NCBI GenBank assembly: GCA_002633005.1
Contig: NMRA01000025.1
Location: 1,097,160-1,157,159 of the forward strand
Reading direction: 5' to 3'
DNA from: Phoronis australis
Lineage: Eukaryota; Phoronida; Phoronidae
DNA: 60,000 nucleotides
The notes beneath the pieces are model-generated. The model worked only from the letters and a program-made list of their open reading frames with translations. It was not told the origin of the DNA and made no database searches. Shown one piece after another: positions 24,734 through 35,170 of this stretch; within the stretch, counting starts at the first letter, position 1; every line of letters starts with the position of its first letter. A program made the position numbers and the translations under genes.

Positions 24734-26949
24734 AACAAGATGATCAATTTCGTTAAATAAAATGATTTTTCATTTACAATAGTTGTGTGCTCTTGTTCCG
24801 CTGTATAAAGGTCCTCTTTGATTTGAATGTGCAGTTTTTTTCTGAGTATTTTGTGCACGCTTTTGCTAGTGATTTTCTTTCCATTGTGAAAATAGGCTTA
24901 ACATTGGCAGTTGGACAGCCATGGCTAAAACACAAGCCTTCTTTGTTTACCTAACAATATCCAACATTTTTAGCAGTGAACAAAACGCCCATCAATCCTT
25001 CAAATATGGCAAAAATTGTTACTTGTTGCTCCGGCTGTTAATAATTAATAACCATTGGTTTTCATTGGCAACACATGCTGGCATAGCTGGTCATCATTGT
25101 GCAGTTGACAGGTTTCCATGGAAACTGAGCAACACCTGTTGCTGATTGGTCACTTGGTTGAATTTCTATTTCTGGGTGACCACAAGTTGCAGTGTTCAGG
25201 GAAAACTTCTGTTTTATTTGTGGCTTGTTTTTGATGGAGAAGTCCTCAGTCTTGTTGATGACCTCCCAAGCTTCTGAGGCTTCTGTTTGTGTATATTTTA
25301 ACTTGGCAACTACTAAGTACTACAAGAATACTGTTTCTTTGTTTGACCTAAAACAAAACATAAGACACTGCAAGTTGACTACTCTTCAGTATTATGAAAC
25401 ATAAATGGGACTTCTGTTTGACCCAGTTTGCAATCCTGGTAGATGGGGAGTGGTAACGCAGATGAAATACAATCGTTTTTGTTCATGGACATTTAGCGAT
25501 GTTGGACTTAACACCCCACTGTGCAAAACTGGTGATTTGACACTAAGGTGATTTCAAACAATTAAAAAACATGTGAAATTGTTCCGTTTCAAAATATACG
25601 TCAAAGTTACTAACTTTTCGTGGCGACGCATGTTTACGCACTAATTACACTATTGGCATCTTGCTAGAGCAAAGTTTGACATTTCCCCTATTTCATAAAT
25701 GGTTAATGCTGCTAGATTACTTTTCTTTTTGAGGTTGATGGTCATAAAACAGTCTTCCTATCAGTGAAACAATATACATAGCAAATTATAAATTATTGAC
25801 ATCGGATAAGCCCCTTTATCTTTTCTTGTGTTTGACATTTTAATTCTATTCTTTCATACATTATTGATCACTTATTTTTTATTGTTAATTCCGTTTGTTT
25901 TTCTCATCTAACTGCATCTGGCTTTTATCTCATCTATCCTTTGTTTTGACTTATCTCAGTAGTTGTTATTGTAAGAATTATTTGTTCTTAAATTTTCAAT
26001 CCTTATATTGTTTACCCGGTGGTCATAACTGTGAACATTTGACACTTTGTCTATAGGTGTACACTGATTGGACTTCCATTTGAACATCTTTGTTGTTTTT
26101 CTTTAAGGGTTTATGGTAAAATCAATATTTGGGGTGAATGATTTTAAAGCCCTCTCTCACATGGGGTGGAAAGGTGCCTGTGCCTTATGAGGGTTTTTTT
26201 TTTCCGGGTGTTGAGAAAATCACTCCAGTTGCCACAATCCGAGTGATTCTCAACCTGAAGGGAAGGGAATTTTTGGATCTAATGAGGGGATTTCACATGA
26301 TTTTAGAATATTTTTCATTAGGTATTGTATCAATATTTGGCCCATAATCGAGCCCTTGGACTTAAGCTGTATATAGTGTACTTGTAGGCTATGATGTGTT
26401 ATTACTCGCAGCAAACTATGTTTTTTTGTTTTTTTCTTACTGCGAATGTTTGTGGAATTTAAATTTTTCAATGAACTTGTATGTCAAAGAGTTAAGCAAA
26501 AACCATGTGACCGGCTGTAGTAAGTTTCAGTTTAGAGAAACACAGTGTGTCAGTGTGTGAGATGGTGATACCTAGCTGGTCAGGTAAAATCAGCCACTTG
26601 GAATACAGTGCAGATAAAATAAATCTTATTTTCCTTATTTAAACACAAGATAAGTACCAAATTTATGGTTTATGTTTTCCTAAGCTACCGCTAGATAATG
26701 ATGTGAATAACTGTGGACAGCTACAGTGTTTGAGGCTATTGGAAAAATTAAAAACTTTCCTTTTGTCATGTGGTGTCATATAACTTGTATGCTACCTGCT
26801 ATTTTTTGTGTTTCAGTTGACCCCATTGTTGAGGTCATACCTGGGCCAGCAGTCAGTGCATACTGTTTGTGCCACATTCAACTGAACAAGATGATGGGTG
26901 ACTATCATGTGTTGAAACTGGGTCAACCAGTCTGAGATGAGCATTTATG

Positions 26950-27045
26950 GCGGATAGTTATCCACGTGGGTGCAAAGTTATCCACATGGAGGGTTATCTG
27001 CGTGCATGGTAACGCTTAGTGCAACATTATCCATGTGAATTTTCG
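26950..27045 (+). repeat. Short tandem array of GTTATCCACGTG-like units
   Basis: Four imperfect units follow each other (GTTATCCACGTG, GTTATCCACATG, GTTATCTGCGTG, ATTATCCATGTG), spaced about 20-30 bp apart. The first includes an exact CACGTG E-box. This is a small minisatellite or a cluster of related binding sites. Confidence 0.5.
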
Positions 27046-28244
27046 TCTGAACTTTTGTCTTTCCTCAGTTTCCTCACCGTTATTCATTATCTTAATGATT
27101 TGTTGATAAAAACCGTGTTTTGTTAATTATCTATGGTTTTCCTTTGTGTTGCTCAGATACAAAGTTAACTTGATTTCTTGGGTAGTACTGTTTCATATAT
27201 ATTAATCATATCTGTAATAATAAAGCAGTCTTCCCAGGTTTCCTGTTTTTGTAACACGTTGACCGTTGCTGTTCACAGCTTTCTGTAGTTATAGTCACTA
27301 AGTCAGAAAGCTGCTCTCAGAAAAGGTCTTGTTTGCATGAAGCGTCGTTATTTGTAAGTGTGTGTTTTTTTCCTGATATGCTAGCATTAGGGTTTCTACT
27401 CCCATGAAATTGGTCAGACGGGGTAGTGGTAATGATACCTTTTTTGTTTGCGATTGAATAAACGGCTCAATTTGATTTTTGTTTTTGTGGCCAGCCAAAA
27501 ATGTTACTTTAAACCGAAGATCTGCATGCTGTTTTACGATATTTTGTGAGCTTTCCATTGCTAAATATATCTTGTAATGTTCGAAAATGGAAATAGAGTG
27601 AGTTGTAGTAATTCTGCTGTAATATTTCTGAGCAAGGGAATCTCGTTCTGGTGTCATAAATCTTGAACAAACCTGTTATCTTTTTTAAATTGACACAGAT
27701 TTTTTTTGCTGGAACACTTGACATGTTTATCAGGACGTCCTTCAAACATTCAGTTTCACAATGAATTTCTTGCTAGAGAAATATTTCCCAAAACAATAAG
27801 TGGTAAATTTATTTAACCTTCACAGTCAAATGTCACAGTTATGCTTTGGTGTAGTTATGTCTAAGAATTCTGAGAGAATTGTATTTTCACACAAGGCATT
27901 GGCTAGCAGTTGCTGAGAAAAAAATTCCTTACAATAGCTACATCTTTAAAAAAAATTTGTATGGAGCCTGCTTAGATGCCTTAAGCTGTTTCTACATGGG
28001 GAGGGGGTGGATAGTTGTCAGTGTGAGTTGTCATGGTGTGATTTGTTCCACTTCAGTCACATTTACACAATTACACAATATTAAATCGTAAACTGGATCA
28101 GCATGAGTCATTTACACAAAGACTGGGCTGCGCATGCTTGCATGAACAATGCCAGATATCTAAACCATGTGGAATGCCAGCAGATACACAGGTACATATG
28201 CTATTGTGCGGGTATTGAAAGATGTTCCCTTTCCACTTTGCCCT

Positions 28245-28445
28245 AGTTGTGTTTAGAGGTGTAGTTGACACTGGAGCAAAAGACTGAGTGCGACTCGCTC
28301 AGCCTATCAAACAGTATCAAAAATGGCGCCGTCAACTTGCTTTGTGTTAGCTGTGTTTACACCCACACTTGCACCCAATCAGCTGTTCCTTGTTAGTTGG
28401 TGCGTGACAGCTTTCTCCCAGTGTAAATGCCGTTAAGGTCCCGAG
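28245..28445. mobile_element. Possible remnant related to the 24-kb foldback element
   Basis: The stretch contains TAGTTGACACTGGAGCAAAAGACTG, GTGTTTACACCC, CAGCTGTTCC and GTGTAAATGCCG, echoing TTGACACGGAGCAAACTGAC, GTTTACAC, CAGCTGATCC and GTGTAAACGGC in 23866-24733. The order is similar but divergence is high. Confidence 0.35.
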
Positions 28446-29345
28446 TGGACTGACAGTCTAGCCCTAAGTTTTAAGTGCTTAATTGCACGAGGATTAAACT
28501 TGTCTCACTGTTGCTGAACACGTTATGTATTAGCAGGTGTATTGTTGCCTAATACTGTAATATGCAAACAATGAATCTGCATGTCTTAGAGATTGTGACC
28601 ACATTCATCCAAATATACTTTGGACTTTTCATTTACCCTTTTTCGTCAGAATCCAACCCAAAGCTCTGTCCAGACAGGTATTTACGTAAGGTGGCGGAAG
28701 TTCTCGGCTGGACATTGCAGTGTGTGTGTGCATAAGTTTACACGTGTGGGAGTTGCAGTTGAGAAAGGGAAAATTATGCAAGTTTTTGCTTATTGATATA
28801 CTTAGCCACTTTCCCAGTTGCCAGTGTGACTAAAAGGTAAAAGGCGAGTAAAAATTCTACTGTTCTACTGTTTGGAATTCAGAAAAGACTTGTTTTTTTA
28901 ATTGGAAGGTTCAATTCTGAAGCATCTTCATTTGAAATTCTTTTGTTTCCGTTATTGTGAAAACGGAGATGTGAACACTTAATTTTCGGTTGTGCTTGTC
29001 GTTGCATCTGACGTGTCGACACGGCAAAGCTGGTGAAGTCACAGTTGATGAAGTTGTGTTTTTGAAAATGGCAATAGTCAAACCATTGTCACAAGTTTAT
29101 TGTTTATTGATTCAAAGTTTCGGACAGGCATTGTGGGGTCACGGGAAATAGTTTTCCACATATAGCACTGGTACTATATTTTGATTGGCTAACAACATTT
29201 TGACCCAATAACTTAGAAACCGATGGTGTTCTGTATTTGCATGCTGCTAAAGCTTTTTCATACGCTGTACATGCCTATTCTCACCTCGTATTCTAAATTA
29301 AAGTAACTGCTTTGGAGTCGACGACTCAGTGCATTCTGAATGCCT

Positions 29346-29355
29346 GTCACGTGAC
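29346..29355. promoter_or_regulatory. GTCACGTGAC palindromic E-box in intron 2
   Basis: A perfect 10-base palindrome and the ideal site for USF, TFEB and Myc-Max type factors. It is isolated, with no promoter seen nearby. Confidence 0.3.
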
Positions 29356-30436
29356 TTCTCTGAACCATGTCACTCTAACTAAGCCGGAGAATTCACATCG
29401 ACTCCTGAAAAACGAGAAGTTTTATTGGTTCTACTGATATCACGTAACTAATCTAATGAATAACGACACATGGATCAATATATGTCGGGCATCACTTGAA
29501 AAGCATTCAAATTTCAGACATATTCTCATCTTTTATACATAAGTTCATCTTTGGGCACACTAATTATCGTCTTGCACTCTTCTACTAAGAAAGATCCTAG
29601 TGTTCACTTCCAAGTTGAAACCCTCTTAATGGAATATCTTGCTTGTTATTATATTTTACATTGAAACTGAGGATCGGACTTAAAGCAGACTCCTCTGTTC
29701 TGCCCTTGTTCATTTTGTCAACAATTAGTCAAGCATCAGATTTTTAAACAGCACATGTTTTTCTTATACCATTTCTACAACAAATAGAAGTCATTTCAGT
29801 TATAATAGAGAACACTGGAGTGTGTTAAGCGCATTGTTTTGTTAGAATATAACAAATCATGCATGAATAGCCTGCGTGTAGAAATTGTGTTGTTAGGTTG
29901 GTAGTGTTGTTCATTTACGTTTGATCAACAATTAGCTAAGAAAATTTATGATGTTATCAATTAACATAAATTATTGTTTCAGTATAAATTGCCAATTAGG
30001 TGTGGTCTAACGTAGTTGGATCTTGCTGTTTGAATTGTTTGTCCCATTGAATTATAGAAGAATTTTTCTTGTCAAAGTATTTTTTAATTTTCCGAACTGC
30101 TGTTTGAAGGTGGCCATTCAGCAGGGTCAGGTCTTTCCAGATATCTGATCAAACACCTTCATGGTCTGTTGCCCCTGCAGTTTATGTGAGAATTTCAGTG
30201 TTGTCCAATTTGCCAGATTCTTAACTTATGTAATGGCTGTAGCCTAGTCATAAATCACTGTCATATGATATTCTCATTGGCTGCTTACAGGTTCTCATGG
30301 TTGATCAGTAGAGCCTTGTAAACACAGACAATACCTAACCTCAGATAATAACCAGTTGGCTTCTAGTTCATATAGTCATAGGTCAAAAACGCCTAGATCC
30401 ATCGCCATTATGAATATATATCCTATGGGCTTTGCA

Positions 30437-30450
30437 GTGCCATCTGGTGA
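30437..30450 (-). promoter_or_regulatory. CTCF-like motif upstream of repeat copy C
   Basis: The reverse complement is TCACCAGATGGCAC, which differs from CCASYAGRKGGCAS only at the first base. It is not obviously part of the modular repeat. Another partial match (ACTCCAGATGGCGC) is at 31930-31943. Confidence 0.45.
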
Positions 30451-30714
30451 TTTAGTCGCTTCTCAAAGCAGCAACTGGCGAGCTGTAAGAAAATCAGTAT
30501 CCGTGAGATATGTCTGTGTATATGACTGGGACCTATACTTGCTTGATGGTATTTTTGGTCCAAAAGTTAAGTATATACAATAATGGCATACATTTGACAG
30601 TGCTGAATATATGTCTGGCTGACCAGTGAGTGCATATTGCAGGATCTTACTGAAATTTGGCAGGTATTTTCCTTTGTGGCTGACAATGAGTTTTGGACTG
30701 ACCTGAATAGCGCT

Positions 30715-30728
30715 GTGCCCCCTAGTGG
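30715..30728 (-). promoter_or_regulatory. Full-consensus CTCF-like motif in repeat copy C
   Basis: The reverse complement CCACTAGGGGGCAC satisfies every position of CCASYAGRKGGCAS. CTCF and its motif are conserved in bilaterians, so this is a plausible binding site carried by a repeat. Confidence 0.5.
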
Positions 30729-31107
30729 CAATTTTGGTTTTTCTTTTGGGTCTGTATATTCGGAGTTCCTTGACAGATTTTCATGAAATTTGCAAATTGG
30801 TTTTTAATACAAAGGCGATGACGCCATTCCATTTTTGGACGGATTCAATGAATTTTACCTTGTAGACATTTTTTATGCGCCCGTCATCTCCGTTCGTCCC
30901 CTTGATGTATGTTCATGAAATTTTGCACGTGTTTCTTCCGTACAGATCCGACTACCGGTGTGCTCCCTAGTGACAATTTTAGTTTTTTTGCGTTTACCTC
31001 TGTATCTTCAAAAGTCCTCAACGGATTTATATAAAATTTGCTGTATAGGCACCTAATAGTCAGATAACGCTGTCCTCTTTTTTTTCGGATGGATTCGACA
31101 TAGCTTG

Positions 31108-31121
31108 TGCCACCTAGTGGC
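31108..31121 (-). promoter_or_regulatory. Full-consensus CTCF-like motif in repeat copy C
   Basis: The reverse complement CCACTAGGTGGCAC satisfies every position of the CTCF core consensus. The next module core (31267-31280) reads CCACTAGGAGGCGC, a weaker match. Confidence 0.5.
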
Positions 31122-32078
31122 CATTTTTGCTGTTTTTGAGTCTGTTTTTTGCGTCCACCGCTCTATCAACCAAACCGCTCAAAGGATGATTGTGAAAATT
31201 GGCATGTATGTTCTTACTATGAAGTGGACGGCTGACGATGATTTTGTGACGACTTTGACTTCTGTGGCGCCTCCTAGTGGCAATTTAGTTCTTTTGCGCC
31301 TGTGCCTGTATCTCTCTTGTCTTCGCAGAACCGTAGCTTTGCTGTGTGTAGAGAAATTTTTCTGAACTTTGTCATGCGGTGAGACATCTATTATCGATCT
31401 CAAATTATTTGAGATTTTCCTACTACAACTGTTCATTTAGTGATTGATATCTGTTGTCATATATCCAGCATCCTTTGTCAGATCCTTTTGAAATTTGGTG
31501 ACTAGATCTCTCATCAAGGGCTACGAGATGGAGTTGATGTGTTATTCAAGATTTACTGAGCTGATGACTTCACTTATTTACCCACTCCTCCACTTTTTCT
31601 GGTTTATCATACAGGTTGCATTTTTTGTCAGATTGACATGAAAGTTACGCACAACACAAGGATCCATGTACAGCACATCAGCTAGCCAAAAGCGACCTTT
31701 CAAAATTCTTAGGTCGACAAATGGGAACAGAGGTTGCCAAACCCCGTTAGCAATAGAGAAAATTTTGAAGTTAACAAGGTACCTGGTGTGAAAAACGTCG
31801 AATTCGGCAAATGTTTGGGGTTTTTGCTTTTTTGGTTGAATGGAACATTATTAAAGATGTCCCCGACGGTGACAGCCATGTTTTGAGTAAGCATTAGTGT
31901 TCTTTCAGGGAATATCCTGATCTAGTCAAGCGCCATCTGGAGTGTGATCTGTTTCCCACTACTACTTACCCTTCTGGTGTCTTCTTTGGTGAACTGATCC
32001 CTCAATGCATATTTTGTTGCTTTATCATCTACTGTGCTAGGCTATGTTTCTTGGCCATTTTTGTGAAATCATCCAAGT

Positions 32079-32091
32079 CATCATCATCATT

Positions 32092-32148
<57 letters not shown>
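32079..32148 (+). repeat. (TCA)n microsatellite
   Basis: About 70 bases of TCA units with one TTA interruption near 32090, in TRIT1 intron 2. Confidence 0.95.
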
Positions 32149-33628
32149 GTTTTCATTTAGTTTCGACTGCTCAGGGTGTTAGGTGTTAAACCATGGATGC
32201 TTTTTTAACATACATACTGGGCATATCCTGAAAGACCTTTTTTCCGGAAATTCTATGATGCAGTAAAACATAACATATTTTTGTGGACTAAATGAAACTG
32301 TATGTTAACAGAGTCTCACAATAATAGGCATTCTTTAAAACTGTGTTTCACTACCTTCTTTTGATTATTGTTTGAAAACAATAGCCTTGTCCTGAATTTG
32401 GAGGCAGTAATTGTGACATCTATGAGTGTTCAACTTTTCATGGTTATCAGGTGAAGATTCATCACTCTAATGCCTGGAAATCTTTGTGTCTGGCAGATCC
32501 TAGGGTAGGTATAACATGGAAAGCTGTACAAGTATGTAATGGTCAGGCTGTACTTCTGATCTCTGTCATAGTGAAAATATGCATGACATTGACAGGAGGT
32601 GCTGTTCTTTGTGGCTTGAATTTTTACCTCGCAACCTTGAGCAATGCAATTTTGGGTTGAACTATAGTGAAGAAATTTACACATACAGTTATTCTTCACG
32701 TAAGTGGCCGAAATCTGTCATTTTTCTGTTTTGCAAATAATGGGAATTTTAGCAAATGTCGTTCTTACATCTGCATTATACAATCTATATTTTGTAATAA
32801 ATGGGAATGTTCTTAATCTTTTTTGGAGAAATTTAACAAAATAGAATTTCATTGGCAGCCATATTGTGCACCATATAAGTGAAAAATTAGCGTATGCTGG
32901 TCCCCACATTATGAATGGCTCTGTGGGTTTGTTATATTACTGGATTAAGTGATCTGACACAAATGTTCACATGCAGGTCCTTGCTTTACCATTAGTGCTA
33001 AAAAATTAACAATTACTGATTGACAGTTGTCGGCAGCTTTAACACTGACTAACAACCTTGCTGGTAGATTCTCCAGAGTCATTCAGGTGAGCACTCAATA
33101 AGACAGTAAAAATAGGGGATTAATCAAGTGAGTTGGTGTAGTGTGTGATAGGCAGTTACAGATTGGCTTGTCAAGACTTGGCTGTCCTAGTGTGTGGTTG
33201 ACTTGCCCACTGATTTTGGTGGGTTGACTGGCAGCATCACCTGTTGGCGGTGTTTTGTTTGAATTTGTCAATGTTGAAAAAGTGTTGTAATGTTTGTCAT
33301 TTATTTATTGTCTTAATTATCAACCTGTTTTAATTGTATCTTTTTCACGTATATTTAATTGTTGTTTTATTACTTCATTGTATTATATTACTGTTTTTTT
33401 TGTTGAGGGCCTTCTTGGAAAGCAGTGCTATCACTGAAGAGGTCACCCTCATTTTAAATATCACAATAAAAAAAGGAAACAAATTAATTGCTGGTGAAAA
33501 TGACCCCTTCACAGACACTTATTCTGTCGGACACTTAAATTATGACTAAAACGCTGGCTCTCATTTTAATGTAGTAACAGTTGCACTGGAACACACTACC
33601 TGTTATGTGTCCTTAACTTCCCCTTCAG

Positions 33629-33727
33629 ATTGACAGGCTGCATCAGGAAAACAAGCTACCAATCATTGTTGGAGGGACCAACTATTACATTGAGTCACTC
33701 CTTTGGAAATGCCTTATTGATACCAAG
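33629..33727 (+). CDS. TRIT1: tRNA dimethylallyltransferase, coding exon 3 (residues 94-126)
   Basis: A 99-bp exon, phase 0 at both ends, between a CCCCTTCAG acceptor and an AAG/GTAAGA donor. It encodes [27 protein letters not shown] and a short tail ending IDTK. The IVGGTNYYI motif is the hallmark of the IPPT family and borders the DMAPP/tRNA channel. It corresponds to human [22 protein letters not shown]. The rest of the protein (the remaining transferase core and the C-terminal zinc-finger region, roughly residues 127-467 by human length) is expected beyond 60000. The window therefore holds only the N-terminal part of an apparently intact gene. Confidence 0.95.
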
Positions 33728-33748
33728 GTAAGATAATGAGTGTTTTAA

Positions 33749-34634
33749 GGTTATCTCAAACCTCATTAAGTGGCCTCCATTCTAACTCGTCAATCAAAAA
33801 CCGTTCTTTGTCAACTAGTAAAAGTACATTTCTGAAAGAGAAAAGATGAGGTGTTGAGAAGTAATATGTTCTATATTTATGTGACATCATTTTTAAGTCA
33901 AAAATTCATTTTTAAGCAAGGTACATTTGTAGCAAAATAACCCCTCTCTATCGATTTTAATGAAAGCATTTTTAAATGAAAACTTCACCAGACACCTCAA
34001 AATGATATTAGGAATTTTCAATTAGTCTTTCAGTTTGGTTTCTATGACAAATTGTCTCATGAAGGCATTTTTGTAAAAAAAATAGCTGTCGTATTTGTCT
34101 TCATTATATTACGTAAAAACAGCCCTTTTTGAAAATTGTAACAGTGTTTTTGAGGTTGATGAATAAATAGAATGTGTGGAAAGCTTTAGCGAATTCCACC
34201 GAGCCGTTTTTGAGAACTCATGTTCCTAAGTTAAAATTGAGTCGATTTGCTGAAGCCAAGAAAAAGCCAATTAAGTTGTGAGACGTCAACCTATACATGC
34301 CCTAACTTTGGTCGTTATTTCAACATTCTCTCGCATTTTGAAATGAATTTGCAGCGCTTAATTATTGTTGAAAGTTTTAATTTTGTGGCCGTCTCCAGTC
34401 TGTCATGTGGGGTCAACTGTTGACCTATTTATAAGTAGGTCATCAGTTCTGTTATACGCACCACGTACCGGGAGACTGATATGAACTCAAGTACGAAATG
34501 GACTACAGAAATCAAGTCGGTAGTTAAAAGCGTGTCTTGAGCTTGAGTACGAACAGCAAGTTTTCAAATTTCTTGTCAAATTAATGTATTTGGGTGAGGA
34601 TCTATCTTTTTTGTGAATAAGGTTTGAGATAAGC
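33749..34634. mobile_element. TTAA-flanked non-autonomous DNA transposon (886 bp)
   Basis: The ends are inverted repeats, GGTTATCTCAAACCT on the left and GCTTATCTCAAACCT when the right end is reversed (14 of 15 match). Each is flanked directly by TTAA (33745-33748 and 34635-34638). TTAA duplications are typical of piggyBac and Kolobok superfamilies. There is no coding capacity, so it is a MITE-type element. The insertion lies 17 bp downstream of the end of TRIT1 exon 3 and leaves the splice donor intact. Confidence 0.8.
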
Positions 34635-35044
34635 TTAACTTGGGTTGCTTGTGTGAAAGTTGGTGCACAGATTACTGTGTTGTGTGAAAGCCCAACTATG
34701 TGCTTACATCAAACATTTCTGATACAAGTTCTCCGTCCTTGCATTATTCTGCATTTGTGTACAGTTAGGTTTTTCTCTTAAATTGTGGTGGTCAAGATTG
34801 CATTTATTAGAAAAAAATGAATTCCATTGTTGACGCAGGTGGAGACGGCACAAAGGTACACATTTTTAGTTGGCGCAAGTCGCCCCAATATGCCTACCAT
34901 GAATTCAACTTTTCTCTTTAGGGAAGGAAGAAAGATGCATTGCATGACTGACCTACTTTTCAAAATGTGAGGTACTCCTGAGTTTCAAGTCCGTGGTGTC
35001 ATTGTGAATTTCCGTGCCTGCATTACAATGGTTGAAATACATAA

Positions 35045-35170
35045 TAATTGGATATGCATGGCTATAGCCCAGCCCCCCCCGTGGTGCACCGCCCGTAGAC
35101 CGTGGGCAGCGCAGCACTGAATAAAAAAGGGGGCTATAGTCCCCCTGCCCCCTATGGTGTACTGCCCATG
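35045..35170 (+). repeat. Direct repeat of GGCTATAG...C-rich unit
   Basis: Two units near 35060 and 35130 share the order GGCTATAG, C-run, GTGGTG(C/T)AC(C/T)GCCC. The second is preceded by a poly-A stretch and overlaps a GGGGGCTATAG / C-run palindrome. It could be the end of an unrecognised element. Confidence 0.45.

Larger units (their letters stand above)
30600..31510 (+). repeat. Modular tandem repeat with CTCF-like cores, copy C
   Basis: The same family and orientation as 14925-15850. Cores lie at 30715, a degraded one near 30857, 30960, 31108 and 31267, so the period is again near 145 bp. Sequence between cores repeats the TGTATCTTC...GTCCTCAACGGATTT and TTTTTGGATGGATTCGA blocks of copy A in the same order, so the copies share a multi-module master rather than being independent expansions. 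Confidence 0.85.
17542..33628 (+). other. TRIT1 intron 2 (16,087 bp)
   Basis: Runs from the weak donor at 17542 to the CCCCTTCAG acceptor ending at 33628. No gene is seen in it on either strand. Contents include modular repeat copies B and C, an 868-bp palindromic element (23866-24733), a possible related remnant at 28245-28445, a (TCA)n tract and small local repeats. Outside the inserted elements the plus strand is rich in T and G and poor in CpG. Confidence 0.85.

Noticed and set aside
24386-24760. 124-codon frame within the 24-kb region
   Set aside because: It is produced by the right arm of the foldback element; no transposase motif.
27298-27657. 119-codon minus-strand frame in intron 2
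   Set aside because: No family resemblance and no splice or promoter context.
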